Source: Arthrobacter sp. zg-Y1110 (lineage in GTDB: Bacteria; Actinomycetota; Actinomycetes; Actinomycetales; Micrococcaceae). Taken from it: 64,000 nt of DNA. The translations under genes were made by a program, and so were the position numbers. The notes below the pieces were generated by a model, which did no database searches, was not told the DNA's origin, and worked only from the letters and a program-made list of their open reading frames with translations. Below are positions 1 to 9,067 of the stretch, piece after piece; positions within the stretch are counted from its first letter, which is position 1, and each line of letters opens with the position of its first letter. Where the stretch lies: positions 3,100,001 to 3,164,000 of the forward strand of contig NZ_CP104272.1 in assembly GCF_025244865.1 (NCBI RefSeq). The letters are read 5' to 3'.

Positions 1-22
1 ACCGCTCCTATCCAAATCAGCC

Positions 23-1459
23 CTACCGCGCGCCGGACCGGAGCCGGGCAAGGACGTGCTCCTCGGCGTCGGGCCCTGCCTTGATGCCCGCCGGCACCCG
101 GAAGAAGAAGACCAGGCCGACCACCCACCACGCAGCGAACAGGACCCACGGCTCAAGCCCCAACGCCGCTGGCATGCCCGGCATGTAGAGGCTGAACAGG
201 GCCAGACCAAAGACCGCGGCGGCAATACCGATGACGATGCCGCCGTTACCGCGCCCGCCGATCCGCAGCGGCCGGTCCATAGCCGGTTCGCGCCGGCGCA
301 GGATGAGGAATGAAATCGCCACCAGGGTGTAGGCCAGCACGATGCTCGGTGCCCCGGAGTCCACCAGCCAGCCGAGCATCTCCGCGCCGCCGAACGGGGC
401 GAGGAAACTCAGCGCCCCGATGAACAGCAGTGCGTTGTGCGGGGTGTGGTACTTCGGATGCAGGCGGCCGAACCATGCCGGGAGCATGCCTGAACGGGCC
501 AGGGAATACATCAGCCGGGACGCACCCATCAGCAGCGAGTTCCACGAGGTGAGGATGCCTGCGATGCCGCCGGCAATCAGGATCTTGGCCATGATGTCCG
601 AGCCGAACATGGCTCCGACGGCGTCCGCCGTCGCAATATCCGTCTGCGCCAGGTCTCCGGCGGACATGGCCGAAGAGGTGGTCAGCACCACCATGAGGTA
701 CCAAATGGTTGCCAGCACCACGGAGACAACTACGAGCTTGCCGATCTGCTTGGCGGGGATGTTCACTTCCTCGGCGGACTGCGGAATCACGTCGAAGCCG
801 ATAAACAGGAAGGGCACCACCACCAGGACCGCGAAGAACCCGGTCATGCCGTTGTTAATCCACGGCTCCATGTTGGCCACGGACCCTCCGGTGAACGAAC
901 CGGCAATCATCACCAGCCCGATGGCCAGCAGGAAAAGCACCACGAAGGTCTGCACCACGCCCGCTTCCTTCACGCCGCGGATGTTGATCCAGGTGATGAC
1001 GACGGCGGCAGCCGCACCTACCAGCGCCCAGGTCAGGTGCACGTCGAAGCCCGCCACGGTCCACAGGTGAATCTGGCTCAGGTCCGGGAAGATGTACTGC
1101 ACCGTGCGGGGCAGGGCCACGGCTTCGAACGCCACAATGGTCACATAGCCGCCGATGATGGCCCAGGATCCCACGAAGGAAGTCCGCGGGCCCATGGCGC
1201 GCATGATGTAGTTGTGCTCGCCGCCGGCCTTTGGCATCGCCGCGCACAGCTCGGCGTAGGTCAGTCCGACCACCGCCATGATGACGCCGCCGGTAACCAT
1301 GGCCAGCACCGAGCCGAGGGTGCCGGCATTGATCAGCCAGTCGCCGGTGAGCACCACCCAGCCGAAACCGATCATTGCGCCGAAACCTAGGGCCAGGACG
1401 TCGATCCGGCCGAGGACTTTCTTGAGCGAGGGCTCGGTTTCGTGGAGCGAGGTTCCCAC
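23..1459 (-). CDS. APC superfamily amino acid/amine permease
   Basis: The product is about 478 residues with roughly 12 hydrophobic segments. It carries the APC N-terminal glycine-rich segment (GFGAMIGFGWVVLTG) and a YAELCAAMPKAGGEHNY stretch typical of amino acid/polyamine permeases, so it should be a proton-coupled importer in the cytoplasmic membrane. I chose the GTG at 1459 because an AAAGGGG ribosome site lies just upstream; the longer frame reaching 1555 adds Cys/His/Arg-rich sequence unlike this family. The substrate cannot be read from the sequence. It resembles the ethanolamine-permease branch more than classical amino acid exchangers, but this is a weak impression. Confidence 0.85.
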   Translation of the reverse strand: MGTSLHETEPSLKKVLGRIDVLALGFGAMIGFGWVVLTGDWLINAGTLGSVLAMVTGGVIMAVVGLTYAELCAAMPKAGGEHNYIMRAMGPRTSFVGSWAIIGGYVTIVAFEAVALPRTVQYIFPDLSQIHLWTVAGFDVHLTWALVGAAAAVVITWINIRGVKEAGVVQTFVVLFLLAIGLVMIAGSFTGGSVANMEPWINNGMTGFFAVLVVVPFLFIGFDVIPQSAEEVNIPAKQIGKLVVVSVVLATIWYLMVVLTTSSAMSAGDLAQTDIATADAVGAMFGSDIMAKILIAGGIAGILTSWNSLLMGASRLMYSLARSGMLPAWFGRLHPKYHTPHNALLFIGALSFLAPFGGAEMLGWLVDSGAPSIVLAYTLVAISFLILRRREPAMDRPLRIGGRGNGGIVIGIAAAVFGLALFSLYMPGMPAALGLEPWVLFAAWWVVGLVFFFRVPAGIKAGPDAEEHVLARLRSGAR

Positions 1460-2030
1460 CCGGCACCCCTTTCCATGTCGTGCCGCCCTAAAGGGGCAAG
1501 TGATGACGCAGTGTGGACACGGAGAGTGGCTCCGGCTGCGTTGACGGAAGAACAACGCTAATGCACTTTGTGTTTGCGGTCACATTCTTACGTCATGAGA
1601 GCTCACCTCGTGTACGGGTGATGCTGCCTGGCGTGGTTCCGGGCGGCATCAGCCGGACAGGAGCGGCGCTTTGGACCGGTCCTGCATGATTTCCCATGAA
1701 CTGTGATGGCTCTGGCTGTAGTTGTCACACCAGGAACAGGAGCACCAGTGGGTGGGAAGTTCTGCGGCGTTTCATCGGCCCGGACGCGTTCAGAGTGCAG
1801 TAGATGTCGTCTGGCCGGTCCGGAGGCAGCATCTACTGCACAGTGAACGTGCGGGCGGGGGGTTATTCGGTGGCGATAAGCCCTTTATCTGCTCAGTAGA
1901 TGCACTTTGAGGGGCTAAGCCTCTTCGTCTTCCCGGGCCGGGTCCAGGGCCGCGGTTGGGGCCGGTCGAGTGGCAGTCGACCCGCCGCCGTCGTCGTCAC
2001 CACCGAACCCTGTCCCCTAGAGTGATCGGA
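1460..2030. other. Intergenic region with repeat motifs and no convincing gene
   Basis: This 570-base gap separates the divergent permease and small membrane protein genes. The short reading frames inside it lack ribosome sites and have no recognisable domain. It contains a cluster of repeat motifs at 1718-1903 that recurs near 23.3 kb (listed separately). Confidence 0.6.
1718..1903. repeat. Compound dispersed repeat cluster, copy 1
   Basis: Three motifs lie in order. First is a GAACAGGAGCACCAGTGGGT-type box (about 1733-1770). Second is a perfect 12-base inverted repeat, GTGCAGTAGATG at 1795-1806 and its complement at 1830-1841, with a 23-base spacer. Third is a CCCTTTATCTGCTCAGTAGA box at 1881-1903. 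All three types recur at 23281-23691, so this is a dispersed element and not chance similarity. Function unknown. Confidence 0.6.
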
Positions 2031-2567
2031 ATGGACTCGCCACCGCTGATCGCATACATCCTGTTCGGCGCCGGCGCGGTGGTCATCGGGCCGGCGGCGA
2101 TGGTGATGGGCATCCGCGCCCACACCGGCCGGTGGACGTCCTGGCTGGGACTGAGGGTATCGACAGGCTCCACCGCCAAGCACTCCCGGGTGGGTTTTAC
2201 CTGTTTCTGGGGCGGGCTGGCGTTCACCGGGACGCTGCTGGCGATGATCCTGGGCCTGCTGGGGATGCCCCTGGAAGCAGTTCAGCTCATGGCCGGTGCG
2301 TCCTGGTGCATCGGCATGCCCATCGCCATGATGCACCATTACTTCCTGCCGAAAGCCCTCCGCCCGGTGCTGCTGCCCCAGTGGTACCGCGACTGGGAAG
2401 CGGACCAGTTTGAGTTCGAAGCCCGGAACGAGGAACGACGCCGGGCGCGGCGAGCCCGCAAGCGGGACAAACGGCGGCGGGAGAAGGAGAAGGCCCGGCT
2501 GCTGCAGGCGAAGGCGGCGGCTCGGGAAGAGAAACGCCGCGCCAGGATGCAACAGGCCGCGCCCTGA
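2031..2567 (+). CDS. Small membrane protein with charged C-terminal tail
   Basis: The product is about 178 residues. Three hydrophobic segments (roughly residues 8-30, 52-78 and 85-105) are followed by a tail from about residue 130 that is almost entirely Arg, Lys, Glu and Ala, probably a helical or coiled-coil cytoplasmic extension that could bind nucleic acid or anionic lipid. I chose the ATG at 2031 because upstream sequence is low-complexity Arg/His. The ribosome site is weak. It converges on the DoxX-like gene with only five bases between the stops. I do not recognise a family; function unknown. Confidence 0.65.
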   Translation: MDSPPLIAYILFGAGAVVIGPAAMVMGIRAHTGRWTSWLGLRVSTGSTAKHSRVGFTCFWGGLAFTGTLLAMILGLLGMPLEAVQLMAGASWCIGMPIAMMHHYFLPKALRPVLLPQWYRDWEADQFEFEARNEERRRARRARKRDKRRREKEKARLLQAKAAAREEKRRARMQQAAP

Positions 2568-2572
2568 CCGGG

Positions 2573-3034
2573 TTATCCCTTCTTAGTCGCCGCCCGCAGT
2601 TCCTTCCACGCCCCGGTTGACCACAGCGCCCACAGCACCAGCGGCGGCTGGAAGAACAGCCGCACCAGCCGGGCGCGGTCCGAATCCAGGCCAAACGCGT
2701 CCGTGTGGGTGACGTACTGGGAAATGTTGCCCGGGAAGATCGCAATGAAGAACGCAGCAGCGGCCAGCCCAACCGGCACCCGGCGCTTCCGGAGCAGGAT
2801 CAGGGCCGCCCCCAGGCTGATTTCGGCCACGCCGGAGAGCAGCACCACGGCATCCTCGTTCAGCGGAACCCAGTCCGGCACCTGGGCCTGGAATTCCTGC
2901 CGGGCGAAGGTCAGGTGCGAGGTCCCGGCGAAGGCCAGGAACGAACCGAGGGCAACGGCGCCGATGCGGCGGGGTTTCGACGTCGGCGGCGCGGGGCGGG
3001 CGGCAAGGGCAAGGACCTTCTTCAGGGCAGACAT
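2573..3034 (-). CDS. DoxX-family membrane protein
   Basis: This 153-residue protein has about four hydrophobic segments and the FAGTSHLTFARQEF...PDWVP pattern found in DoxX/YphA-type small integral membrane proteins. Members are linked to redox or stress physiology of the membrane, but the biochemical role of this branch is not established. The ATG at 3034 follows a G-rich stretch. It is probably monocistronic, being convergent with the preceding gene and 85 bases from the next gene. Confidence 0.75.
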   Translation of the reverse strand: MSALKKVLALAARPAPPTSKPRRIGAVALGSFLAFAGTSHLTFARQEFQAQVPDWVPLNEDAVVLLSGVAEISLGAALILLRKRRVPVGLAAAAFFIAIFPGNISQYVTHTDAFGLDSDRARLVRLFFQPPLVLWALWSTGAWKELRAATKKG

Positions 3035-3119
3035 GCCCCCGACGCTACACCCCTGCCCCGAAGGACCGCCCGGGCAGCGGTGCGGTCAACGACGGCAGGC
3101 CAAGTCAGGTCAGGCCAGG

Positions 3120-4295
3120 TCAGGTCAGCCGGTTGTAGGCCAGCTGCGCCAGGGCTGCGGCTTGGTCCCCCAGCACCGAGTCGTCAAAGACCACCCGCGG
3201 TGAATGGTTCCAGGCGGCGGTGACCGGATTGACCGACGGCGGCGTCGCACCGAGGAAGAGGAAGGTGCCCGGAACCTCGTTGAGCACCAGGGAGAAGTCC
3301 TCCGATCCCATCAGCGGATCACGGGATTCCAGCACCCGGTCCTCGCCGAAGATCTCCCGCAGCCCGGTGACGGCCTCCCGGGTCCGGTCAGGATCGTTGC
3401 AGGTGACGGGGTAGCGGATGGTGAAGTCCACCTCCACGCTGCAGCCGTGCGCGGCGGCAATGCCCTCGGCGAGCGCCTTGGACTCCACGATCACCCGGTC
3501 CAGGGATTCCTCCGAGAGAGTACGGACCGAGGCGCCGAGGCTGGCGGTATCGGGAATGACGTTGATCGCTTCCCCTGCGGAAAGCTGGGTCACGGTGAGC
3601 ACGATCGGGTCGAAGGCAGAGAACCGGCGCGTGGCCATGGTCTGCAGCGCCGTGGCGATTTCAGTCAGCGCCGGCACCGGATCAATGGCCGTCTGCGGCT
3701 GGGAGCTGTGCCCGCCGGAGCCCTTCACGGTGATCCGCAGTTCGTTCGCGCCGGCCATCAGCGTGCCGGGCTTGGTACGGAAGACTCCCAGCGGGCCGGG
3801 CCGGACGTGGATGCCGTAGGCAGCTACGGGACGTTCCCCGGCGGCGTCGAGCACCCCCTCGTCGAGCATCAGGCTTGCACCGTCGTGGCCCTCCTCCCCC
3901 GGCTGGAACATAAAGATCACATTGCCGGAGAGGTCCTGCTGCTGCGCGCAGAGCAGCCGGGCGGCGCCGACCAGGCCCGCGACGTGCAGGTCATGCCCGC
4001 AGGCATGCATGGATCCGTTGGTGGAGGCATAGTCCAGATCGGTCAGTTCGCTCACCGGCAGCGCGTCCATGTCCCCGCGCAGCAGGACGGTGGGACCGGG
4101 TTCGGCGCCGCGGAGCACGGCGACCACGGAGGTTGTCTTCACCCCCAGGGTGATTTCCAGGTCCAGCCCCTCGAGGGCGGCCAGGACTTTTTCCTGCGTC
4201 CGGGGCAGGTTGATTCCGGTCTCCGGATCCCGGTGCAGCTCCCGCCGCAGGGCCACCAGTTCAGGCAGGATCGCCTGTGCTTCCTGTACAAACAT
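3120..4295 (-). CDS. M20-family amidohydrolase (N-acyl-amino acid / hippurate hydrolase type)
   Basis: This 391-residue cytoplasmic zinc peptidase-fold enzyme is likely to remove an acyl group from N-acyl amino acids. The metal-binding signature is visible: Cys99-Gly-His101 in MHACGHDLH, Glu134-Glu135 in FQPGEEG, His163, and a distal His in WNHSPR. RELHRDPE near the start and GSEDFS near the end are also family landmarks. The ATG at 4295 has an AGGA about nine bases upstream. Exact substrate (hippurate, indole-acetyl amino acid, aminobenzoyl-glutamate or other) is unknown. The gene ends inside a short AGGTC tandem repeat. Confidence 0.9.
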   Translation of the reverse strand: MFVQEAQAILPELVALRRELHRDPETGINLPRTQEKVLAALEGLDLEITLGVKTTSVVAVLRGAEPGPTVLLRGDMDALPVSELTDLDYASTNGSMHACGHDLHVAGLVGAARLLCAQQQDLSGNVIFMFQPGEEGHDGASLMLDEGVLDAAGERPVAAYGIHVRPGPLGVFRTKPGTLMAGANELRITVKGSGGHSSQPQTAIDPVPALTEIATALQTMATRRFSAFDPIVLTVTQLSAGEAINVIPDTASLGASVRTLSEESLDRVIVESKALAEGIAAAHGCSVEVDFTIRYPVTCNDPDRTREAVTGLREIFGEDRVLESRDPLMGSEDFSLVLNEVPGTFLFLGATPPSVNPVTAAWNHSPRVVFDDSVLGDQAAALAQLAYNRLT

Positions 4296-4550
4296 GCTTG
4301 AAGTCCTGTCATCTACGCTGATGGCCGGCTGCCGTTCGGACTGCCGCTACCTACGCAGTAAATCACTCCTTTCGCTCCAGCACAGGGGGCACGGCCCCAA
4401 CCGCACCGGTTCCGGTCCGACGACGGCGGTGAACGGGGCTCCACTGGCCCCCGCGGAAGAGCCGCTCCTGGCGAGGGGGCCGCTCATCCCCCGGTCGTTC
4501 ATCCCTGCGGCGGACCCCCTGCCGGCGGTGCAACTCCTAGACTGGGCAGC

Positions 4551-5954
4551 ATGATCGAGACCATGGCCTTCGACACGGCCGACGCCGGCCCGGAACGGAA
4601 CGCACGGACCCGGCCCGGCTGGCTCGCCCGCCTCCCCTGGCGAACCGGGGAGGACTGGGAACGCCCGGGGCCCACCCGCGCCCAGCTGCGCCACGACGTC
4701 GTCGGAACCCTGATCGTGTTGCTGGTCTCCGCGCTCGTTATGGAGGTGAGCCGCGGAATCGGTGCCCTGGCCGGGGAAACCGGGCCCATCTGGTTCCAGC
4801 ATCTGGCGCTGGCTTTAATCATCCTGCCCTTGGTGGTGCGCCGCCGTTACCCGGTGGCCGTCATGCTGGCCTGCAGCGCCGTGTTCCTGGGACTGGGGCT
4901 GCTGGTGCCCATGGTCGCCACGCAGACGAGCTTCCAGGCCGCCTATTTTGCCTCGCTCTACACCGCTGTGGCCTGGGCGAAGGACCGCAGGATGCTCTGG
5001 CTCGGCACCACCGTGGTCATTGCCGTGATGGCGTTGTGGGTCATCCTTTCCTTCACCGTGTCCTCCACCTACGACGGCATGCTGGAACGGATCATGGAGG
5101 GCGATGACACCTACCGCGGTTTCCTGCCGCCGCTGGCATCCCTGGCGCTCTACAACTTCGCCATCAACGCCGCCTTCTTCGGCGGAGCCATCATGTTCGG
5201 CATGAGCGCCTGGCGCAGCGCGCATCAGCGCGAGCTGCTGGTCAAACAGTCCGCTCAGCTGGAAATCCAGGCGACGGAACTGGCCCGGCAGGCGGTGCTG
5301 GATGAGCGGCTGCGCATCGCCCGGGAACTGCACGACGTCGTCGCGCACCACATCGCGGTGATCGGGGTCCAGGCGGGCGCGGCCCGGCGGGTGCTGGAGA
5401 AAAAACCCGAGGCCACCGCGGGCGCCCTGCAGACCATTGAAGCCTCCTCCCGCGAAGCGGTGGAGCAGATGCGGTCCCTGCTGGGCGTACTGCGCGCGGG
5501 CGAGGAACCGGGGGCGGAGTCCGACGGCGGTGCGCGGCGTACCCCCGAGCCCGGCTTGGCGGACCTCCCGGCACTGGTGGCAGAGCACCTGCAGTTGGGC
5601 CTGTCCGTGTCGTATCACCGGTCCGAGCATGTGCCCGGCTCGCTGGACCGGGTCCCCGCACCGCTGGGCCTCTCGATTTACCGCACCGTCCAGGAGTCCC
5701 TCGCCAACGTCCGCCGGCACTCCACCGCAGGCTCCGCCGTCGTCGCCCTTCGCACGGGCACCACAGGGACCGGCAACAGCTGGGTGGAGGTGGAGACCGT
5801 GGACAACGGCAGGCCGCGCACGGGCAGCACCGCCGGTTCCGGATTCGGCATCCGGGGTATCCGGGAACGGGCCGACCTGCACGGCGGCAGCACCGAAATC
5901 GGACCGCGGTCCGGCGGCGGCTGGCGCGTCCGGGTCCGGTTTCCGCTCCATTGA
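4551..5954 (+). CDS. NarL/LiaS-type sensor histidine kinase
   Basis: This 467-residue membrane kinase has an N-terminal part with about five or six membrane segments (roughly residues 50-225), a short coiled coil, a HisKA_3 dimerisation domain with the phospho-accepting His261 in ARELHDVVAHH, and a C-terminal ATPase domain with QESLANVRRHS (from residue 381) and DNG...GFGIRGIRERA. It lacks an obvious extracellular sensor domain, as in the intramembrane-sensing kinases. The response regulator starts 71 bases downstream and an ABC exporter follows, so it probably senses envelope stress or a drug and controls that exporter. Confidence 0.92.
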   Translation: MIETMAFDTADAGPERNARTRPGWLARLPWRTGEDWERPGPTRAQLRHDVVGTLIVLLVSALVMEVSRGIGALAGETGPIWFQHLALALIILPLVVRRRYPVAVMLACSAVFLGLGLLVPMVATQTSFQAAYFASLYTAVAWAKDRRMLWLGTTVVIAVMALWVILSFTVSSTYDGMLERIMEGDDTYRGFLPPLASLALYNFAINAAFFGGAIMFGMSAWRSAHQRELLVKQSAQLEIQATELARQAVLDERLRIARELHDVVAHHIAVIGVQAGAARRVLEKKPEATAGALQTIEASSREAVEQMRSLLGVLRAGEEPGAESDGGARRTPEPGLADLPALVAEHLQLGLSVSYHRSEHVPGSLDRVPAPLGLSIYRTVQESLANVRRHSTAGSAVVALRTGTTGTGNSWVEVETVDNGRPRTGSTAGSGFGIRGIRERADLHGGSTEIGPRSGGGWRVRVRFPLH

Positions 5955-6025
5955 CCGTTACCGTGGTTGCCGAGGGCCGCATGCTGCGGCCGGCAGAACT
6001 CCTTCGAAAGGGTGAAGCGTAAGTA

Positions 6026-6784
6026 ATGGAACCGATCCGGGTCCTGCTGGCTGATGACCAGGCCCTGCTGCGGGCGGGCTTTGCCATGATGCTCTCCGTG
6101 GAGGACGAAATCGAGGTGGTGGGCCAAGCCGCCAACGGCGCCGAAGCCGTGGACTTTGCCGCGGCACACCCCGTCGACATCATCCTCATGGACGTGCAGA
6201 TGCCGGTCCTGGACGGGATCCGGGCCACCGAGCAGGTAGTGCGGGCCGGCACCGCGAAGGTCATCATCCTCACCACCTTTGAACGCGACGACTACCTTTT
6301 TGATGCCATCAGCGCCGGTGCCAGCGGCTTCCTGCTGAAGAACTCCGACCCGGACGATCTGGTGGCAGCGGTCCACGCCGTCGCCGGCGGCCACGCCCTG
6401 CTGGCACCGGAAATGACGGTGCGGGTCATCGAACGCTTCGCCCGGCAGCTGCACGCAGAGGCTGCCGGCGCGGCTGCCCGGCCAAACGGCCACCCAACCG
6501 CTGCCCCGGCCACCGCCGTCGGAACCCGCCCGCCGTCGGGGTCCGCCCAGCAGCAGAAACTGCTGGACTCGCTGACCTCCCGTGAGCGCGAAGTGCTCGT
6601 GAATGTTGCCGCTGGCCGGAGCAACGCCGAGATCGCTGCGGGCATGTTCGTGGCCGAGGCGACGGTCAAGACCCATGTCTCCAATCTGCTGGGCAAGATC
6701 CAGGTCCGGGACCGGGTGCAGGCTGTGGTGTTCGCCTATGAGTCCGGCCTCATCCTCCCGGGGGACAAGCCGGCCGCCGGCTGA
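6026..6784 (+). CDS. LuxR/NarL-family response regulator
   Basis: This 252-residue regulator has an N-terminal receiver domain (Asp10-Asp11 acidic pair, phospho-acceptor Asp56 in LMDVQMP, Lys in FLLKNSDP) and a C-terminal LuxR helix-turn-helix from about residue 183 (LTSREREVL...[11 protein letters not shown]). A variable Ala/Pro-rich linker of about 45 residues joins them. It is the cognate partner of the upstream kinase. The likely target is the ABC exporter operon beginning 107 bases downstream, possibly with autoregulation. An AAAGGGTGA ribosome site precedes the ATG. Confidence 0.93.
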   Translation: MEPIRVLLADDQALLRAGFAMMLSVEDEIEVVGQAANGAEAVDFAAAHPVDIILMDVQMPVLDGIRATEQVVRAGTAKVIILTTFERDDYLFDAISAGASGFLLKNSDPDDLVAAVHAVAGGHALLAPEMTVRVIERFARQLHAEAAGAAARPNGHPTAAPATAVGTRPPSGSAQQQKLLDSLTSREREVLVNVAAGRSNAEIAAGMFVAEATVKTHVSNLLGKIQVRDRVQAVVFAYESGLILPGDKPAAG

Positions 6785-6891
6785 CCCGGAAAGGTTCCAT
6801 CCCGCGGCCGATCCGCCGTGCTGCTCTTCTGCCTAAGCTCGAAGCAGAAGTTCATCACTAGGCCCGGCCTCTTCCGGGGAAGGAGCAGCAC

Positions 6892-7773
6892 ATGCTGCAG
6901 GTCCGCAATCTCACCCGACGCTTCGGGGACAAAACCGCCGTCGACGACGTCACGTTCGACATTCCGTCCGGCCGCATGACCGGCTTCGTGGGTGCAAACG
7001 GCGCCGGTAAAACCACCACCATGCGCATGATCATGGGAGTCCTGACCGCCACAGCCGGCGAAGTGCTGCTGGACGGGTCCCCCGTGACCGCTGCGCAGCG
7101 CGCACAGTTCGGGTACATGCCCGAAGAGCGCGGCCTCTACCCCAAGCAGCCCATCATCGACCAGCTGGTCTACCTCGGCCAGCTGCACCGGATGAGCCAG
7201 TCCTCGGCCCGCCGTGAGGCAATGGAACTGCTGGACCGTTTTAATCTGGCAGACCGGAGCAAGGACAAGCTCGAATCGCTTTCCCTGGGCAACCAGCAGC
7301 GCGTGCAGATCGCCGCCTCGCTGCTGCACCGGCCCACCGCCCTGATCCTGGACGAACCGTTCTCCGGACTGGATCCGATCGCCGTCGACTCCATGGTGGA
7401 ACTGCTGCGCGAACGGACCGCCGCCGGTGTGCCGGTCCTGTTCTCCAGCCACCAGCTGGACCTGGTGGACCGGCTCTGCGACAACCTCGTGGTCCTGCAG
7501 GCCGGCCGCCTGATGGCCGCCGGCACCGGCGACGAGCTGCGCGCCACGGCACCCCGCCGCCACCGCATCACGGTCTCCCCCGACGCCGGCTGGCTGCGCG
7601 AGGAAACCGGACTCACCGTCATCGACGTCGCCGGTCCGTCCGCACTGGTGGAGTTCGACGACGACGCCCACGCCCAGCGCACCCTGGCCGCCGCCCTGTC
7701 CCGCGGCACGGTGCAGGAATTCGCCCCCATCCGTCCGTCCCTGAGCGACATCTACCGTGAGGTGACAGCATGA
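6892..7773 (+). CDS. ABC transporter ATP-binding protein (NatA-like)
   Basis: This 293-residue ATPase has Walker A GANGAGKTT at residues 34-42, the signature LSLGNQQR, and Walker B LILDEP with Asp154-Glu155. The C-terminal extension of about 80 residues is typical of NatA/CcmA-type ATPases that serve ABC-2 exporters. It is preceded by GGGGAAGGAG and its stop overlaps the permease start in ATGA, so the two are translationally coupled. It would energise export of sodium, a lipid or a drug; the substrate is not determinable. Confidence 0.93.
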   Translation: MLQVRNLTRRFGDKTAVDDVTFDIPSGRMTGFVGANGAGKTTTMRMIMGVLTATAGEVLLDGSPVTAAQRAQFGYMPEERGLYPKQPIIDQLVYLGQLHRMSQSSARREAMELLDRFNLADRSKDKLESLSLGNQQRVQIAASLLHRPTALILDEPFSGLDPIAVDSMVELLRERTAAGVPVLFSSHQLDLVDRLCDNLVVLQAGRLMAAGTGDELRATAPRRHRITVSPDAGWLREETGLTVIDVAGPSALVEFDDDAHAQRTLAAALSRGTVQEFAPIRPSLSDIYREVTA

Positions 7774-8999
7774 GCACCGCAACCCGAACCCCCGTGGCAA
7801 AGCCCGGGCAAGCTCCGGAAACCCCTGACAACACGCCCGCCTGGGCCATCGTTACCTTGCGCGAAGTCATGGTCAAGATGCGCGACCGCACCTACCTGCT
7901 CTCGACCCTGGTGACCCTGCTGCTGATCGTGGGCGGCGTCCTCTTTAACGCCTACATGTCCTCGCGCGGTTCGGACCATACGGTGGCCGTGGCAGATTCC
8001 GCCGCCGCCGAAATCATCACCGCTGCCGACGCCGCCGGACAGGAGGACGGCGGGAACACCTCCTTCGAAGCCGTCACGGCAGACTCCCCCGAGGCAGCCC
8101 TGCAGCTGGTCAACAATGAAGAGGCGGACGCGGCACTGATCCAGGGAGATGACGGCAGCTGGACCCTGACCGGAAAGGCCGAGATCGGTTCCGGGATCCG
8201 CGGGCCGGTTTCCGAGGCCCTGACAAGCTATGTCATCAGTGCCAACGCCGCAGCGGCCGGCACGACGGCGGCGGAACTGACCGCCGGCAGCGAGCTGGAA
8301 GAAGCGCTGCTGGAAGGCGACGCCGAGCAGGCCGGAATCGCCGCCGCCGTCGGCTTCGCGTTCAGCTTCCTCTTCTATATGGCCACCATCATTTTCGGTC
8401 TGGCGATCGCCACCTCCGTGCTGGAGGAGAAGCAGAACCGGGTGGTGGAAATCCTGGCTACCGCCATTCCCATCCGCCAGCTCCTTTACGGCAAGGTGAT
8501 CGGCAATACCGTCCTGGCCGTGGTGCAGCTGGCACTGTACGGCGGGGCAGCCCTGCTGGCGCTGAACCTGACCGGAACAGCGGACATGGTGGGCTCCATC
8601 ATTCCGGTGTCCGGCTGGTTCCTGGTCTTCTTCCTCGTCGGGTTCCTGATCCTTGCCGCCGGCTGGGCAATGCTCGGGGCCATGGCCAGCCGGTCCGAGG
8701 ACCTGAACAGCAGTTCCACCCCGGTCATGGCAATCATCTTCGCCGCCCTGTTTGCCGGGATGTTTGCCAAGGGACAGCTGCTGGTCGTCGCCTCGTTCGT
8801 GCCGGTGATTTCCTCCGTGGCGATGCCCGTCCGGATGCTCGGCTCGGAGGTGCCGCTGTGGCAGACCTTCGCCTCGCTGGCCATTGCGCTGGCCGCGGCC
8901 TACGCGCTGCTGGGCTTTGGCGCCAAGATCTACCGACGGGCCGTTCTGCAGAGCGGAGGCTCGCTGACGCTGCGCAAGGCCATGAAGCTGGAGCAGTAG
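7770..8999 (+). CDS. ABC-2 type transporter permease (NatB-like)
   Basis: This 409-residue membrane protein has one hydrophobic segment near the N-terminus (about residues 30-58), a large extracytoplasmic loop (about residues 65-190) rich in Ala, Glu and Asp, then five or six membrane segments with the FLFYMATIIFGLAIATSVLEEKQNRVVE region that marks the NatB/YhaP family. It forms an exporter with the preceding ATPase, whose gene overlaps by four bases. The position right behind the two-component genes suggests regulation by them. A strong hairpin ends the unit at 9023-9050. Confidence 0.9.
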   Translation: MSTATRTPVAKPGQAPETPDNTPAWAIVTLREVMVKMRDRTYLLSTLVTLLLIVGGVLFNAYMSSRGSDHTVAVADSAAAEIITAADAAGQEDGGNTSFEAVTADSPEAALQLVNNEEADAALIQGDDGSWTLTGKAEIGSGIRGPVSEALTSYVISANAAAAGTTAAELTAGSELEEALLEGDAEQAGIAAAVGFAFSFLFYMATIIFGLAIATSVLEEKQNRVVEILATAIPIRQLLYGKVIGNTVLAVVQLALYGGAALLALNLTGTADMVGSIIPVSGWFLVFFLVGFLILAAGWAMLGAMASRSEDLNSSSTPVMAIIFAALFAGMFAKGQLLVVASFVPVISSVAMPVRMLGSEVPLWQTFASLAIALAAAYALLGFGAKIYRRAVLQSGGSLTLRKAMKLEQ

Positions 9000-9022
9000 C
9001 CCCGGCGGGAGCATCACAGTGG

Positions 9023-9050
9023 CAGGCGGGGAGCATCGGCTCCCCGCCTG
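9023..9050. terminator. Bidirectional hairpin terminator
   Basis: A perfect 12-base-pair stem (CAGGCGGGGAGC paired with its complement) with an ATCG loop is followed by TTTCGTTT on the plus strand. It lies between convergent genes, the exporter permease and an acyl-CoA synthetase, and probably serves mainly the former. Confidence 0.85.
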
Positions 9051-9067
9051 TTTCGTTTGTGCTGCAG

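Noticed and set aside
1722..1910. A 62-codon open frame in the first intergenic region
   Set aside because: It runs through the inverted repeat motifs, lacks a ribosome site and has no recognisable sequence.
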